Shown: piece after piece, positions 44,271 to 52,366 of the stretch | How the letters are laid out: every line of letters starts with the position of its first letter | Position numbering within the stretch: position 1 is the first letter of the stretch | DNA from: JBBRHQ01 sp963781345 | GTDB lineage: Bacteria; Actinomycetota; Thermoleophilia; Solirubrobacterales; 70-9 | DNA: 64,000 nt | Direction: 5' to 3' | Assembly: GCA_963781345.1 (NCBI GenBank) | Contig: CAWAFQ010000014.1 | Coordinates: 434,001 to 498,000 of the forward strand | Translations under genes and position numbers: made by a program | The notes under the pieces: model-generated | Databases searched by the model: none | What the model saw: the letters and a program-made list of their open reading frames with translations, nothing else | Told to the model about the DNA's origin: nothing

Positions 44271-44831
44271 GTGATTTCCACCAACCAGTTCAAGAACGGC
44301 AGCCATATCGAGATCGACGGGACGATCTACCGGATCCTCGAGTTCCAGCACGTCAAGCCCGGTAAAGGCGGCGCCTTCGTGCGGACGAAGCTGCGCAAGA
44401 TCGCCGACGGGTCGGTGATCGACAAGACGTTTCGGGCCGGCGAGAAGTTCAGGCCGGTGCGGACCGAGTCGCGCAAGATGGCTTACCTCTACGACTCCGG
44501 CGAGGCCGCCGTCTTCATGGACAGTCGCGACTACGAGCAGATCGAGATCTCACGCGACCTTGCCGCGGAGGCGATGCGCTGGGTGATGCCCAACGACGAG
44601 GTCGACATCCTCTTCGTCGATGAGCGCCCGACCGACGTCCAGGTTGCGAGCGCGATCGACATGAAGATCACCAAGACAGAGCCCGGGGTCAAGGGCGACA
44701 CCGCCTCCGGCGGCGGCACCAAGCCGGCTACGCTCGAGTCCGGGGTCGTCGTCCAGGTACCGCTCTTCATCGAGGAGGGCGAGACGATCCGGGTCGATAC
44801 CCGCAGCGGCACCTACGTCTCCCGCGCGTAA
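44271..44831 (+). CDS. efp: Translation elongation factor P
   Basis: 186 residues. KOW-like domain ISTNQFKNGSHIEIDGT, the modification loop HVKPGKGGAF with Lys32, then OB domains II/III ending VPLFIEEGETIRVDTRSGTYVSR. Relieves polyproline stalling, relevant here because several window proteins carry Pro-runs (MltG, the 12546 lipoprotein). GTG 44271 is supported by a TACCCT box 8 nt upstream. nusB follows 10 nt after the stop. Confidence 0.95.
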   Translation: MISTNQFKNGSHIEIDGTIYRILEFQHVKPGKGGAFVRTKLRKIADGSVIDKTFRAGEKFRPVRTESRKMAYLYDSGEAAVFMDSRDYEQIEISRDLAAEAMRWVMPNDEVDILFVDERPTDVQVASAIDMKITKTEPGVKGDTASGGGTKPATLESGVVVQVPLFIEEGETIRVDTRSGTYVSRA

Positions 44832-44841
44832 CCTTGCACCC

Positions 44842-45228
44842 ATGCGTCGCTCAGACCAGCGCCGGGACGCCGTCTTCGCCTGTTACCAGCGCGACGTGAC
44901 CGGGCGCCCGCTGGCGGAGCTGCTCTCATCGGCGCGATCGTTTACCCGTGAGCTCGCCGAGGGGGTGGAGGCCAATCGCGACGCGCTCGACGCCGAGATT
45001 GCCCGCCATGCCCGCGGCTGGGAGCTCGACCGGATCGCGCCGTTGGAGCGCAACATCATGCGGGTCGCGCTCTATGAGGTCGAGCACCGCGAGGACGTCC
45101 CCACCGAGGTCGCGCTGGATCAGGCCGTCGAGCTGGCGAAGCGCTACTGCGGCACCGACGCGCCCTCCTTCGTCAACGGCGTTCTCGGCGCCGCGGTCCG
45201 CGACGGAGAGGCGATCGAGCATGGCTGA
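44842..45228 (+). CDS. nusB: Transcription antitermination factor NusB
   Basis: 128 residues, all-helical: RRDAVFACYQRDVTGRPL at the start, then DRIAPLERNIMRVALYEVEH and PTEVALDQAVELAKRYCGTDAPSFVNGVLGA, the family signature. Binds rRNA boxA with S10. Conserved order efp-nusB. Overlaps the next small gene by 8 nt. Confidence 0.93.
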   Translation: MRRSDQRRDAVFACYQRDVTGRPLAELLSSARSFTRELAEGVEANRDALDAEIARHARGWELDRIAPLERNIMRVALYEVEHREDVPTEVALDQAVELAKRYCGTDAPSFVNGVLGAAVRDGEAIEHG

Positions 45229-45395
45229 GACCGATCGCTTGCGCGAGATTGCGGCCCGCCTGGGCCAGATCACTGCGGCGCTCCGCCGACGCCGACGGCG
45301 AGCAGGCGGCGAAGCTGAGCGGCGAGGCGGCTGACCTCGCGGCCGAGGCCGTGGAGGAGGCAAACCGGCTGATGCGCGGGGCAGATGCTGGGTGA
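45221..45395 (+). CDS. Small helical protein, XseB-like position (one frameshift)
   Basis: ATG 45221 overlaps nusB; the frame starts MAETDRLREIAARLGQITAAL. Removing one C near 45283 (ctccgccgacgcc) continues it as DADGEQAAKLSGEAADLAAE and so on to the stop at 45393-45395, which overlaps the prenyl synthase GTG. The corrected protein is a 57-residue amphipathic helical chain. Its place between nusB and the prenyl synthase is where xseB is often found, but similarity to XseB is weak. Confidence 0.5.
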
Positions 45396-46255
45396 GCTAC
45401 CCCGACGACCTGCGCGAACTGGTTGACGCCCACCTCGCCGACCTTCGCTTCTCACCTCACGCATCGACCGCCGGGCTCGAGGAGGCGATGCGCTACTCGC
45501 TGCTCGCCGGCGGCAAGCGGATCCGCCCGGTGCTGGCGCTGGCGACGGCGCGGGCACTTGGTGCCGATCCGGCGCGCTTTCTCTGCGCAGCTTCGGCGAT
45601 CGAGCTGATCCACACCTACTCCTTGATCCATGACGACCTGCCGGCGATGGACGACGACGAGTTGCGCCGTGGTCGCCCGACCGCGCACGTTCGGTTCGGA
45701 GAGGACGTCGCGATCCTCTCTGGCGACGGCCTCTTCGCCGAGGCGGTGCGGATCTTCTGCGAGCAGCCCGGGGAGTCCGAGCGGGTGCTTGCCGCGCTTC
45801 GCAAGTTGGCCGCCGCGACCGGGATCGACGGCATGGTCGGCGGCCAGTATGTCGACGTCACCCAGGGGGAGTTGAGTGCCGAGGAGCTGCGTGCGCTGCA
45901 TGGGCTGAAGACGGGCCGGCTGATCTCGGCAAGCGTCGGCGTCGTACTGACCCTCGAGGGAACTCCGCAAAGTGAGACAATCCCGTACCTCCGGTTCGCC
46001 GACGAAGTCGGGGTCCTGTTCCAGATCGTCGACGACATCCTCGACGTCACCGGCAGCGAAGAAGAGCTCGGAAAGCCACACGGCAGCGATGAGAAGCACG
46101 GGAAATACACATACGTCAGCCTCTTCGGGCTCGAGCGCGCTCGAGAGCTCGCCGGCGAGTCACACCGAAATGCCCGGGAGGCGCTCGCCGGCGCCCACGG
46201 CGACACCGACGACCTGAGGCGGATAGCCGACTTCATCCATACCAGGCACGAATGA
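45392..46255 (+). CDS. ispA: Polyprenyl diphosphate synthase (FPP synthase type)
   Basis: 287 residues. First Asp-rich motif HDDLPAMDDDELRRGRPTAH and second FQIVDDILDVTGSEEELGKP; LAGGKRIRPVLALA binds the substrate. The residues before the first motif and the length suggest a short-chain (FPP or GPP) enzyme. Directly followed by dxs (ATGA overlap), so early and late steps of isoprenoid supply are in one operon. Product length cannot be settled by eye. Confidence 0.88.
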   Translation: MSYPDDLRELVDAHLADLRFSPHASTAGLEEAMRYSLLAGGKRIRPVLALATARALGADPARFLCAASAIELIHTYSLIHDDLPAMDDDELRRGRPTAHVRFGEDVAILSGDGLFAEAVRIFCEQPGESERVLAALRKLAAATGIDGMVGGQYVDVTQGELSAEELRALHGLKTGRLISASVGVVLTLEGTPQSETIPYLRFADEVGVLFQIVDDILDVTGSEEELGKPHGSDEKHGKYTYVSLFGLERARELAGESHRNAREALAGAHGDTDDLRRIADFIHTRHE

Positions 46256-48324
46256 GCGAAGAAGTAGAAAACGCAGAGCAAAGAATGCAGGGAGGCGGGC
46301 CGCAGGCACCGCTTCTGTCCGGCATCGATTCTCCGAGCGATCTGCACGATCTCGACGACGAGCAGCTGCAGCAGGTCGCGCAGGAGATGCGAACTTACAT
46401 CATCGACACGATCGGGGAGATCGGCGGCCACTTCGGCGCCAACCTCGGCACCTGCGAGCTCTCCGTCGCGCTCCACAGCCTGCTCGACTCCCCGCGCGAC
46501 AAGATCCTCTGGGACGTTGGCCACCAGGCCTACCCACACAAGATCCTCACCGGCCGCCGAGAGCAGCTTCCGACGATCCGCCAGTACGAGGGCCTGGCGC
46601 CATTCTGCTCGATCGAGGAGTCCGAGCACGACATCATGGGGGCCGGCCACGCCTCGACCTCGATCGGCTACGCGGTCGGCCTCAAGGAGGCGATGCGCAA
46701 GGGAATAGGAGAAGACGGGAAGGTCGTCGCCGTGATCGGCGACGGGGCGCTGACCGGCGGTGTCGCCTACGAGGCCCTGCACGCCGCCGGCGGAATGCAG
46801 ACGCCGGTCGTGATCGTGCTCAACGACAACGGGATGTCGATCTCACCCAACGTCGGCGCCCTCTCGCGCTACTTCAACCGAGTCCGCCTCAACCCGCGCC
46901 TCTACCACGCCCGCGAGGGGGTCGAGGACCGCCTGACCAAGCTTCCGCTCGGCCTCGGAAAGCGGATCGAGCGACTCGGCCCCGAGATCAAGTCGGCGAT
47001 CAAGGCCTACTGGGCACCGGGGCTGCTCTTCGAGGAGCTCGACCTCGCCTACATGGGCGTCATCGACGGCCACGACGTCGGTGCCCTTCGCGAGGCGCTG
47101 CACGAGGCCTTCGACGCCGACCGCCCGGTGGTCGTCCACATCCACACCATCAAGGGCAAGGGGTTCGCGCCCGCCGAGGAGGGCGGCCTCGAGGGAATGG
47201 AGCAGTGGCACGCCGCCAAGCCCGCCAGCATCGTCGATGGAAAGCCCGCCGCCGCCTCGGCTCCGCCCCCCGCGCCGGCGGGGTTGGTGGAGGTCCGGGA
47301 ATCCGATGCCCCCGCCTCGATCGCCCCGGAGAGGCTGGAGAAGCCCCCGCCCCCGAGCGCTCCGCCGCAGTACACGCAGGTCTTTGCCGATGCGATGGTC
47401 GCCGAGGCCAGGCGCGACCCGAAGGTGATCGGGATAACCGCGGCGATGGCAGGCGGCACCGGCCTTCAGAAGCTCGCCGACGAGGTCCCCGATCAGTACT
47501 ACGACGTCGGAATCGCCGAGCAGAACGCGGTCCTGATGGCATCGGGGCTGGCGCTTCAGGGTGCCAAGCCCGTCTGCGCGATCTACTCGACCTTCCTCCA
47601 GCGCGCCTACGACCAGATCATCCACGACGTCGCCCTGCAGAGCCTCGACGTCACCTTCGCGATGGATCGCGCCGGCCTCGTCGGTGACGACGGCCCGACT
47701 CACCACGGTGCCTTCGACGTCTCCTACTTCCGCCTGATCCCCAACGTCGTCGTCATGGCCCCGCGCAACGAGGCGATGCTCCTCCACATGCTGCGTACGG
47801 CGATCACCCACGATGGACCCGCCGCGCTGCGCTACCCCCGCGGCGCCGCGGAGGGCGTCGAGCTGCCCTCCGAGCCCTCGGTGATCCCGATCGGGACCGG
47901 CGAGATGCTGGCGCAGGGAGAGCGGGTGGCGCTGCTCGGCTACGGCTACGGGGTCGCGGTCGCCCTCGAGGCCGCCGAGCTGCTCGCCGCGCACGACCTG
48001 AGGCCGACCGTTGCCGACGCCCGCTTCGCCAAGCCCCTCGACACCGAGCTGATCGAGCGCCTCGCGCTCAGCCATGACCTCGTCGTCACGATCGAGGAGA
48101 ACGTCCTCGCCGGCGGCTTCGGCTCAGGCGTCCTCGAGCATGCCGAGGACGCCTTCTCCGAGGGCCCCGGCGAGCGCGCCAGGATCCTCCGCATAGGCCT
48201 GCCGGACCGCTACGTAACCCACGGCAAGCCGGCGCTGCTTCGCGGCGAGGTCGGGCTGACGGGCGAGTCGGTCGCCGAACGGGTGCTGGCGGCGCTCGGC
48301 GCCCCCCAGGCACTCCTGCGCTGA
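46252..48324 (+). CDS. dxs: 1-deoxy-D-xylulose-5-phosphate synthase
   Basis: 690 residues. TPP-binding GDGALTGGVAYEALHAAG with LNDNGMSISPNVG, catalytic-domain GLVGDDGPTHHGAFD, and C-terminal transketolase domain VTIEENVLAGGFGSGVLEH. A Pro/Ala-rich linker (about residues 325-375) joins the first and second domains and is longer than usual. First step of the non-mevalonate pathway. Overlaps the prenyl synthase by 4 nt. Confidence 0.95.
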   Translation: MSEEVENAEQRMQGGGPQAPLLSGIDSPSDLHDLDDEQLQQVAQEMRTYIIDTIGEIGGHFGANLGTCELSVALHSLLDSPRDKILWDVGHQAYPHKILTGRREQLPTIRQYEGLAPFCSIEESEHDIMGAGHASTSIGYAVGLKEAMRKGIGEDGKVVAVIGDGALTGGVAYEALHAAGGMQTPVVIVLNDNGMSISPNVGALSRYFNRVRLNPRLYHAREGVEDRLTKLPLGLGKRIERLGPEIKSAIKAYWAPGLLFEELDLAYMGVIDGHDVGALREALHEAFDADRPVVVHIHTIKGKGFAPAEEGGLEGMEQWHAAKPASIVDGKPAAASAPPPAPAGLVEVRESDAPASIAPERLEKPPPPSAPPQYTQVFADAMVAEARRDPKVIGITAAMAGGTGLQKLADEVPDQYYDVGIAEQNAVLMASGLALQGAKPVCAIYSTFLQRAYDQIIHDVALQSLDVTFAMDRAGLVGDDGPTHHGAFDVSYFRLIPNVVVMAPRNEAMLLHMLRTAITHDGPAALRYPRGAAEGVELPSEPSVIPIGTGEMLAQGERVALLGYGYGVAVALEAAELLAAHDLRPTVADARFAKPLDTELIERLALSHDLVVTIEENVLAGGFGSGVLEHAEDAFSEGPGERARILRIGLPDRYVTHGKPALLRGEVGLTGESVAERVLAALGAPQALLR

Positions 48325-48344
48325 CCGAGCCCCCGGGCGCCGCT

Positions 48345-48393
48345 GCCGAGAGTTCAATTCACCCCCGAATGTGATGGTCGATTGAAGTCTCGC
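48345..48393 (+). repeat. Dispersed repeat element, copy with both arms
   Basis: GCCGAGAGTTCAATTC (48345-48360) and the opposite arm ATTGAAGTCTCG (48381-48392) can pair with one mismatch, around tcac...gtga. Part of the same family as 4811-4853 and 42618-42720. Confidence 0.75.
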
Positions 48394-48570
48394 GGGCGCG
48401 GCTTGGGGTATGGGGGTGCGGTTAAGGGAAACGCCCGTCTGGGGAGGCGGGGCGACACCTCCCAGGCCGCCAGAGATCCCTCGCCGGCGAAGGGGGTATT
48501 TCACGATCTGACGTAGGCGAGCAAACCTTGCTCGCCTGACCCGCTGGCCAGGGGCTGGGCGGGTCAGAAA

Positions 48571-48605
48571 GAGAAACGCCCCGCCGGGGGAGGCGGAGCG
48601 TTCTC
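48571..48605 (+). terminator. GC-rich hairpin, possible terminator
   Basis: gagaaacgccccgcc (48571-48585) pairs with ggcggagcgttctc (48592-48605) around ggggga, with a few mismatches. Followed by tgggttactac rather than a T-run. Confidence 0.4.
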
Positions 48606-48677
48606 TGGGTTACTACAGGGAGGAGAGATATGGGTATCTCTATATATGTGGATCTGTGGGAGGTAGGTGGGTCCTTC

Positions 48678-49031
48678 TCATACACCGCGGGCGCTGAACC
48701 GCGTGAACGCGGTAAGCGTCATATAGGCGGCGCCGAACCCGACCAAAAAAGCTGTTGCGATCGCCTCGCCGGTGACGATCCCGACGGCGAGGCCGGTGGT
48801 GATCGTTGCGGCGGCGATCGCGTAGTCGAAACCGGCGTGCGCGCTGAGCGGAATCGTCCGCTGCTCGCTCGCCGCTGAGATCGCCAGGCTCATCATCAGG
48901 ATTCCGAGCACCAAGGTGACCGCGCCGCTGACCGGCCCGAAGCCGAGGGCGAAGGGTGCCACCATCAGCAGCGGGGCTGCGAGGAGCTCGATGACCGTGT
49001 GGGCCGTGATCGGAATAGATCTGGTGCTCAT
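48678..49031 (-). CDS. Small four-helix membrane protein, SPW-repeat-like
   Basis: 117 residues, four predicted transmembrane helices (VIELLAAPLLMVAPFALGF, SGAVTLVLGILMMSLAIS, FDYAIAAATITTGLAVGIV and AIATAFLVGFGAAYMTLTA). APLLMVAPFALGF resembles the SPW-repeat family signature, but the two-repeat pattern is imperfect. Function unknown. ATG at 49029-49031. Converges on dxs. Confidence 0.6.
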   Translation of the reverse strand: MSTRSIPITAHTVIELLAAPLLMVAPFALGFGPVSGAVTLVLGILMMSLAISAASEQRTIPLSAHAGFDYAIAAATITTGLAVGIVTGEAIATAFLVGFGAAYMTLTAFTRFSARGV

Positions 49032-49114
49032 GACTGAATTCAGGGTACGAACGTATGTGCGATCCGTGTGTGAGCGGGGTCACAGATATTCGCCGCCCCA
49101 AGCATGGGCGCCGG

Positions 49115-49120
49115 TACCGT
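49115..49120 (+). promoter_or_regulatory. -10 box TACCGT, leaderless start for tlyA
   Basis: TACCGT is followed by 7 nt and GTG 49128, favouring this start over ATG 49104. Confidence 0.5.
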
Positions 49121-49127
49121 TGCGCAG

Positions 49128-49913
49128 GTGAAGAAGCTGAGAATCGACACTGCGCTGGCCGAGCGGGGGCTATTTCCCTCGCGGACGGCGGCCGCCGGCG
49201 CAGTTCGCGCAGGCGAGGTTCGCGTCGGCGCCGATGGCCCGATTGCGCTGAAGCCGAGCGAGCTGGTCGGCCCCGATGCCGACCTGATCGTCGCCGAGCG
49301 CCGCCGCTTCGTCTCCCGCGGCGGGATCAAGCTCTCCAACGCTCTCGACGCTCTCGGCATCGACCCGGCGCGACGCGACTGCCTCGACGTCGGCGCCTCG
49401 ACCGGTGGCTTCACCGACTGCCTGCTCCAGCGCGGCGCCTCCAGGGTGATCGCCCTCGATGTCGCCCACGGTCAGCTCGACATGGGGCTGCGCGAGGACC
49501 CGCGGGTGAGTGTGCTCGAGCGCCGAAACGCCCGCGAGATCGAGCCCGGGATGCTGCCCTTCGCGCCGCAGCTGGCCGTCGTCGACGTCTCCTTCATCTC
49601 ACTGGCGAAGGTGATGCCCGCCGTCGTCGCCTGCCTCGCCCCGGGAGGGGAGATGCTGGCGATGGTCAAGCCGCAGTTCGAGCTGGGGCGAAAGCGCGTC
49701 GGGCGTGGTGGGGTGGTCCGCTCCGCCGCCGACCGCCGCGATGCGATCCGCTCGGTCGCCGCGGAGGCGGAGGCTCTCGGCCTGCGGGTCGGCGGCCTCG
49801 CCTCCTCGGGGCTCCCCGGCCCCAAGGGCAACCTCGAGACCTTCCTCTGGTGCGGGGCCGAGGTCGCGCCGCTCGCCGACTTCGACGCCGCCCTCGCAGA
49901 GGTCGAGCCGTGA
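49128..49913 (+). CDS. tlyA: TlyA family rRNA methyltransferase / S4-domain protein
   Basis: 261 residues from GTG. N-terminal S4 RNA-binding domain (KKLRIDTALAERGLFPSRTAAAGAVRAGEVRV), then RGGIKLSNALDAL and a Rossmann methyltransferase core (CLDVGASTGGFTDCLLQRGA, VVDVSFISLAKVMP, MVKPQFELGRKRVG). In mycobacteria TlyA 2'-O-methylates rRNA and affects capreomycin sensitivity. First gene of the conserved tlyA-xerD block. nadK overlaps its stop by 4 nt (GTGA). Confidence 0.93.
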   Translation: MKKLRIDTALAERGLFPSRTAAAGAVRAGEVRVGADGPIALKPSELVGPDADLIVAERRRFVSRGGIKLSNALDALGIDPARRDCLDVGASTGGFTDCLLQRGASRVIALDVAHGQLDMGLREDPRVSVLERRNAREIEPGMLPFAPQLAVVDVSFISLAKVMPAVVACLAPGGEMLAMVKPQFELGRKRVGRGGVVRSAADRRDAIRSVAAEAEALGLRVGGLASSGLPGPKGNLETFLWCGAEVAPLADFDAALAEVEP

Positions 49914-50779
49914 GTACTCCCGAGCCAGGACCCGCGGTTCCGCCGCGCACGGTGGCGCTCGTCACCCACACCCACCCACCCGCGACGTCGTCGGCCGTCT
50001 CGGAGGCGATCGCCGCGGCGCGCGAGACCGGTGTCGAGCTGGTCGGGACCCAGGAGGAGATGGACAAGCACGGAGCCGCCGCCGAGGGGCTCGTCGTCGC
50101 CGCCGAGCTGCCCGAGCGCCCCGACCTCTGCCTCGTCCTCGGCGGCGACGGCTCGATCCTCTGGTCCCTGCGCCACTACGCCCGCAGTGGCGTTCCTGTC
50201 TTCGGCGTCAACTTCGGCACGGTCGGCTTCCTCGCGGCGGTCGAGCGCGCCGAGGCCGCCGACGGATTGCGCAAGGCCTTCAGCGGCCACTACGAGGCGA
50301 TTGCGCTGCCCGGACTCGAGCTCGACGGCTCGGCGATCGCCCTCAACGACATCACCTTCAGCCGCCAGCCCCACGCGCGGGTGGCCGAGCTCAGCTACAC
50401 GATCGCCGGCGAGGAGGTCGGAAACGTCCGCTGCGACGGTCTGGTGGCCGCGACCCCGACCGGCTCGACCGGGTACAACCTCGCCAACAGCGGGCCGATC
50501 CTCGCCTGGGGGGTCGAGGGCTACGTCGTCAGCTACATAGCCCCGCACTCGCTGACCGCGCGGGCCCTGGTCGTCGCTCCCGGTGACGTGCTGCGTGTCG
50601 GCAACCAGACCGGGGGCGAGCCGGTCGACATCGCCATCGACGGCGACCCGGTCGCCGAGCTTGCTCCGGGGGCGGAGGCCGCCGTTCGCTTCTCCGACGG
50701 CGCAGCGACCCTGGCGCAGATACCGGGCTCGAGCTTCTACCACCGGATCCGCGAGAAGTTCGGGCACCTGGCGGTCTGA
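49910..50779 (+). CDS. nadK: NAD kinase
   Basis: 289 residues. LVLGGDGSILWSLRHY (catalytic GGDGS), FGVNFGTVGFLAAVE, DGLVAATPTGSTGYNLANSG and APHSLTARALVV are family signatures. Phosphorylates NAD to NADP. GTG 49910 overlaps the tlyA stop, as in the mycobacterial tlyA-ppnK pair. An MFS gene follows, separating it from recN. Confidence 0.95.
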   Translation: MSTPEPGPAVPPRTVALVTHTHPPATSSAVSEAIAAARETGVELVGTQEEMDKHGAAAEGLVVAAELPERPDLCLVLGGDGSILWSLRHYARSGVPVFGVNFGTVGFLAAVERAEAADGLRKAFSGHYEAIALPGLELDGSAIALNDITFSRQPHARVAELSYTIAGEEVGNVRCDGLVAATPTGSTGYNLANSGPILAWGVEGYVVSYIAPHSLTARALVVAPGDVLRVGNQTGGEPVDIAIDGDPVAELAPGAEAAVRFSDGAATLAQIPGSSFYHRIREKFGHLAV

Positions 50780-50784
50780 CCAGG

Positions 50785-52317
50785 ATGGAGCGCAAGTGGT
50801 GGACGCTGCTGCTGATCTCGATCGCGACATTCATGTTGCTGCTCGACATCACCGTGGTCAACGTCGCGCTCCCCGACATCCAGCGCGACCTGGGCGCCAG
50901 TCTCGCGAGCCTGCAGTGGGTGGTGGACGCCTACGCGCTGACCCTGGCCGCATTTCTGCTTACGGCCGGCTCGTTCGGGGATCGCCTCGGGCGCCGCCGG
51001 GTCTTCTCGATCGGTTTCGGGATCTTCACCTTCGCCTCCTTCCTCTGCGGGATCGCCTCCGACCCGACTCTGCTCAACCTCGCCCGCGGGCTCCAGGGCG
51101 TCGGCGGCGCGGCGATGTTCGCAACCTCGCTGGCGCTGATCGGCCAGGAGTTCCACGGTGCCGACCGCGCGACGGCGTTCGGCGTCTGGGGCGCCACGAT
51201 CGGGGGCGCCGTCGCGATCGGCCCTCTCGTCGGCGGGCTGATCACCGAGAACCTCGGCTGGCAGTGGATCTTCTTCGTCAACATCCCGATCGGGGTGGTG
51301 GCGATAGCGCTGGTCGAGCAGAGGCTGGCCAACGTCGCCGCGCAGGACCCGGAGCCGATCGACATCCCCGGCCTCGTCACCTTCTCGCTCTCGCTCTTCC
51401 TGCTGATATTCGGGCTGATCCGGGGCAACCCGGAGGGGTGGGGGAGCCCGGTGATCCTCTCCTGCCTGATTGGGTCGGCAATCCTGATGGCGGCATTCCT
51501 CACCATCGAGCGCGCCAGCACCCACCCGATGCTCGACCTGTCGCTGTTCCGCAAGCGCGCCTTCAACGGCGTCTCGATCGTTGCCTTCTGCCTCTCCGGC
51601 GGGATGTTCGCGATGTTCCTCTACCTCACCCTCTACATCCAGGGAGTGCTCGGATACCAGCCGCTGCAGGCGGGCCTGAGGTTCCTGCCGCTGAGCATCC
51701 TCTCCTTCGTCGTCGCCCCGATCGCGGCGCGCCTGGGGCAGAGAATCCCGGCCCGGGTGATGCTCGGAACGGGGCTGGCCACGGTCGGCGTCGGCCTCCT
51801 GCTGATGCGAGGTGTCGGGCCGGACTCGGAATGGACGGCGCTGCTCGCCGGTCTGATGGTTGCCGGGATCGGCGTCGGCATCACCAACCCCTCGATCGGC
51901 TCGGCCGCGATCGCGGTCGTCCCGCAGGCCAAGGCGGGGATGGGCTCAGGTATCAACACGACCTTCCGCCAGCTCGGGATCGCCACCGGTGTGGCCTCGC
52001 TCGGCGCGATCTTTCAGTCGCGGGTAGACAGCAGGCTGGCCGAGGTTCTGCCGAGGGCGCCGAGGGGGCTCGGCGAGATTGTTGCCTCGGGAGGCTCGCA
52101 GGCCGCCGCCGGGGTGGCGCCACCGGGAACGCGGGCCGCCTTCTCGCAGGCTGCGTCGGTGGCCTTCACCAGCGGGCTCAACGAAATCCTGCTGATCGCC
52201 GCGGTCCTCTCCTTTGTCGGCGCCGGTCTGGGGTTCGCATTGACCCGCTCCCGCGATTTCGTCGTTCAGGGTGCGCCGGAGGGGGCCGAGACCGTGCCCG
52301 ACGCGGCAGGCGCCTAG
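50785..52317 (+). CDS. MFS drug-efflux transporter, DHA2 (14-helix) family
   Basis: 510 residues with about 14 hydrophobic helices. N-terminal MLLLDITVVNVALPDIQRDL (motif D1) and GDRLGRRRVF (motif A), GLQGVGGAAMFATSLALI, ATIGGAVAIGPLVGGLI (motif C). Exports hydrophobic compounds using proton motive force. It is inserted between nadK and recN, which are usually adjacent. ATG 50785 follows the nadK stop by 5 nt. Confidence 0.9.
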   Translation: MERKWWTLLLISIATFMLLLDITVVNVALPDIQRDLGASLASLQWVVDAYALTLAAFLLTAGSFGDRLGRRRVFSIGFGIFTFASFLCGIASDPTLLNLARGLQGVGGAAMFATSLALIGQEFHGADRATAFGVWGATIGGAVAIGPLVGGLITENLGWQWIFFVNIPIGVVAIALVEQRLANVAAQDPEPIDIPGLVTFSLSLFLLIFGLIRGNPEGWGSPVILSCLIGSAILMAAFLTIERASTHPMLDLSLFRKRAFNGVSIVAFCLSGGMFAMFLYLTLYIQGVLGYQPLQAGLRFLPLSILSFVVAPIAARLGQRIPARVMLGTGLATVGVGLLLMRGVGPDSEWTALLAGLMVAGIGVGITNPSIGSAAIAVVPQAKAGMGSGINTTFRQLGIATGVASLGAIFQSRVDSRLAEVLPRAPRGLGEIVASGGSQAAAGVAPPGTRAAFSQAASVAFTSGLNEILLIAAVLSFVGAGLGFALTRSRDFVVQGAPEGAETVPDAAGA

Positions 52318-52353
52318 GGGCTTTCGGGGGAAGAGTCGGTCCGCGGCCGCTGC

Positions 52354-52359
52354 TAGACA
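52354..52359 (+). promoter_or_regulatory. -10-like box TAGACA, supports GTG start of recN
   Basis: TAGACA is followed by 7 nt and GTG 52367; ATG 52361 would be too close for a leaderless start. Confidence 0.35.
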
Positions 52360-52366
52360 GATGTCG

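Larger units (their letters stand above)
48325..48677. other. Structured non-coding region between convergent genes
   Basis: A 353-bp gap between dxs and the minus-strand 48678 gene. It holds the dispersed repeat (48345-48393), two related GC-rich units beginning gaaacgccc (48428 and 48573), a perfect hairpin GGCGAGCAA/TTGCTCGCC (48516-48536), a GACCCGC/GCGGGTC hairpin (48538-48565), and a final large hairpin (48571-48605). After that comes an AT-richer stretch around tatctctatatatgtgg. No convincing ORF. Could be terminators for both genes or an unrecognised structured RNA. Confidence 0.6.
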
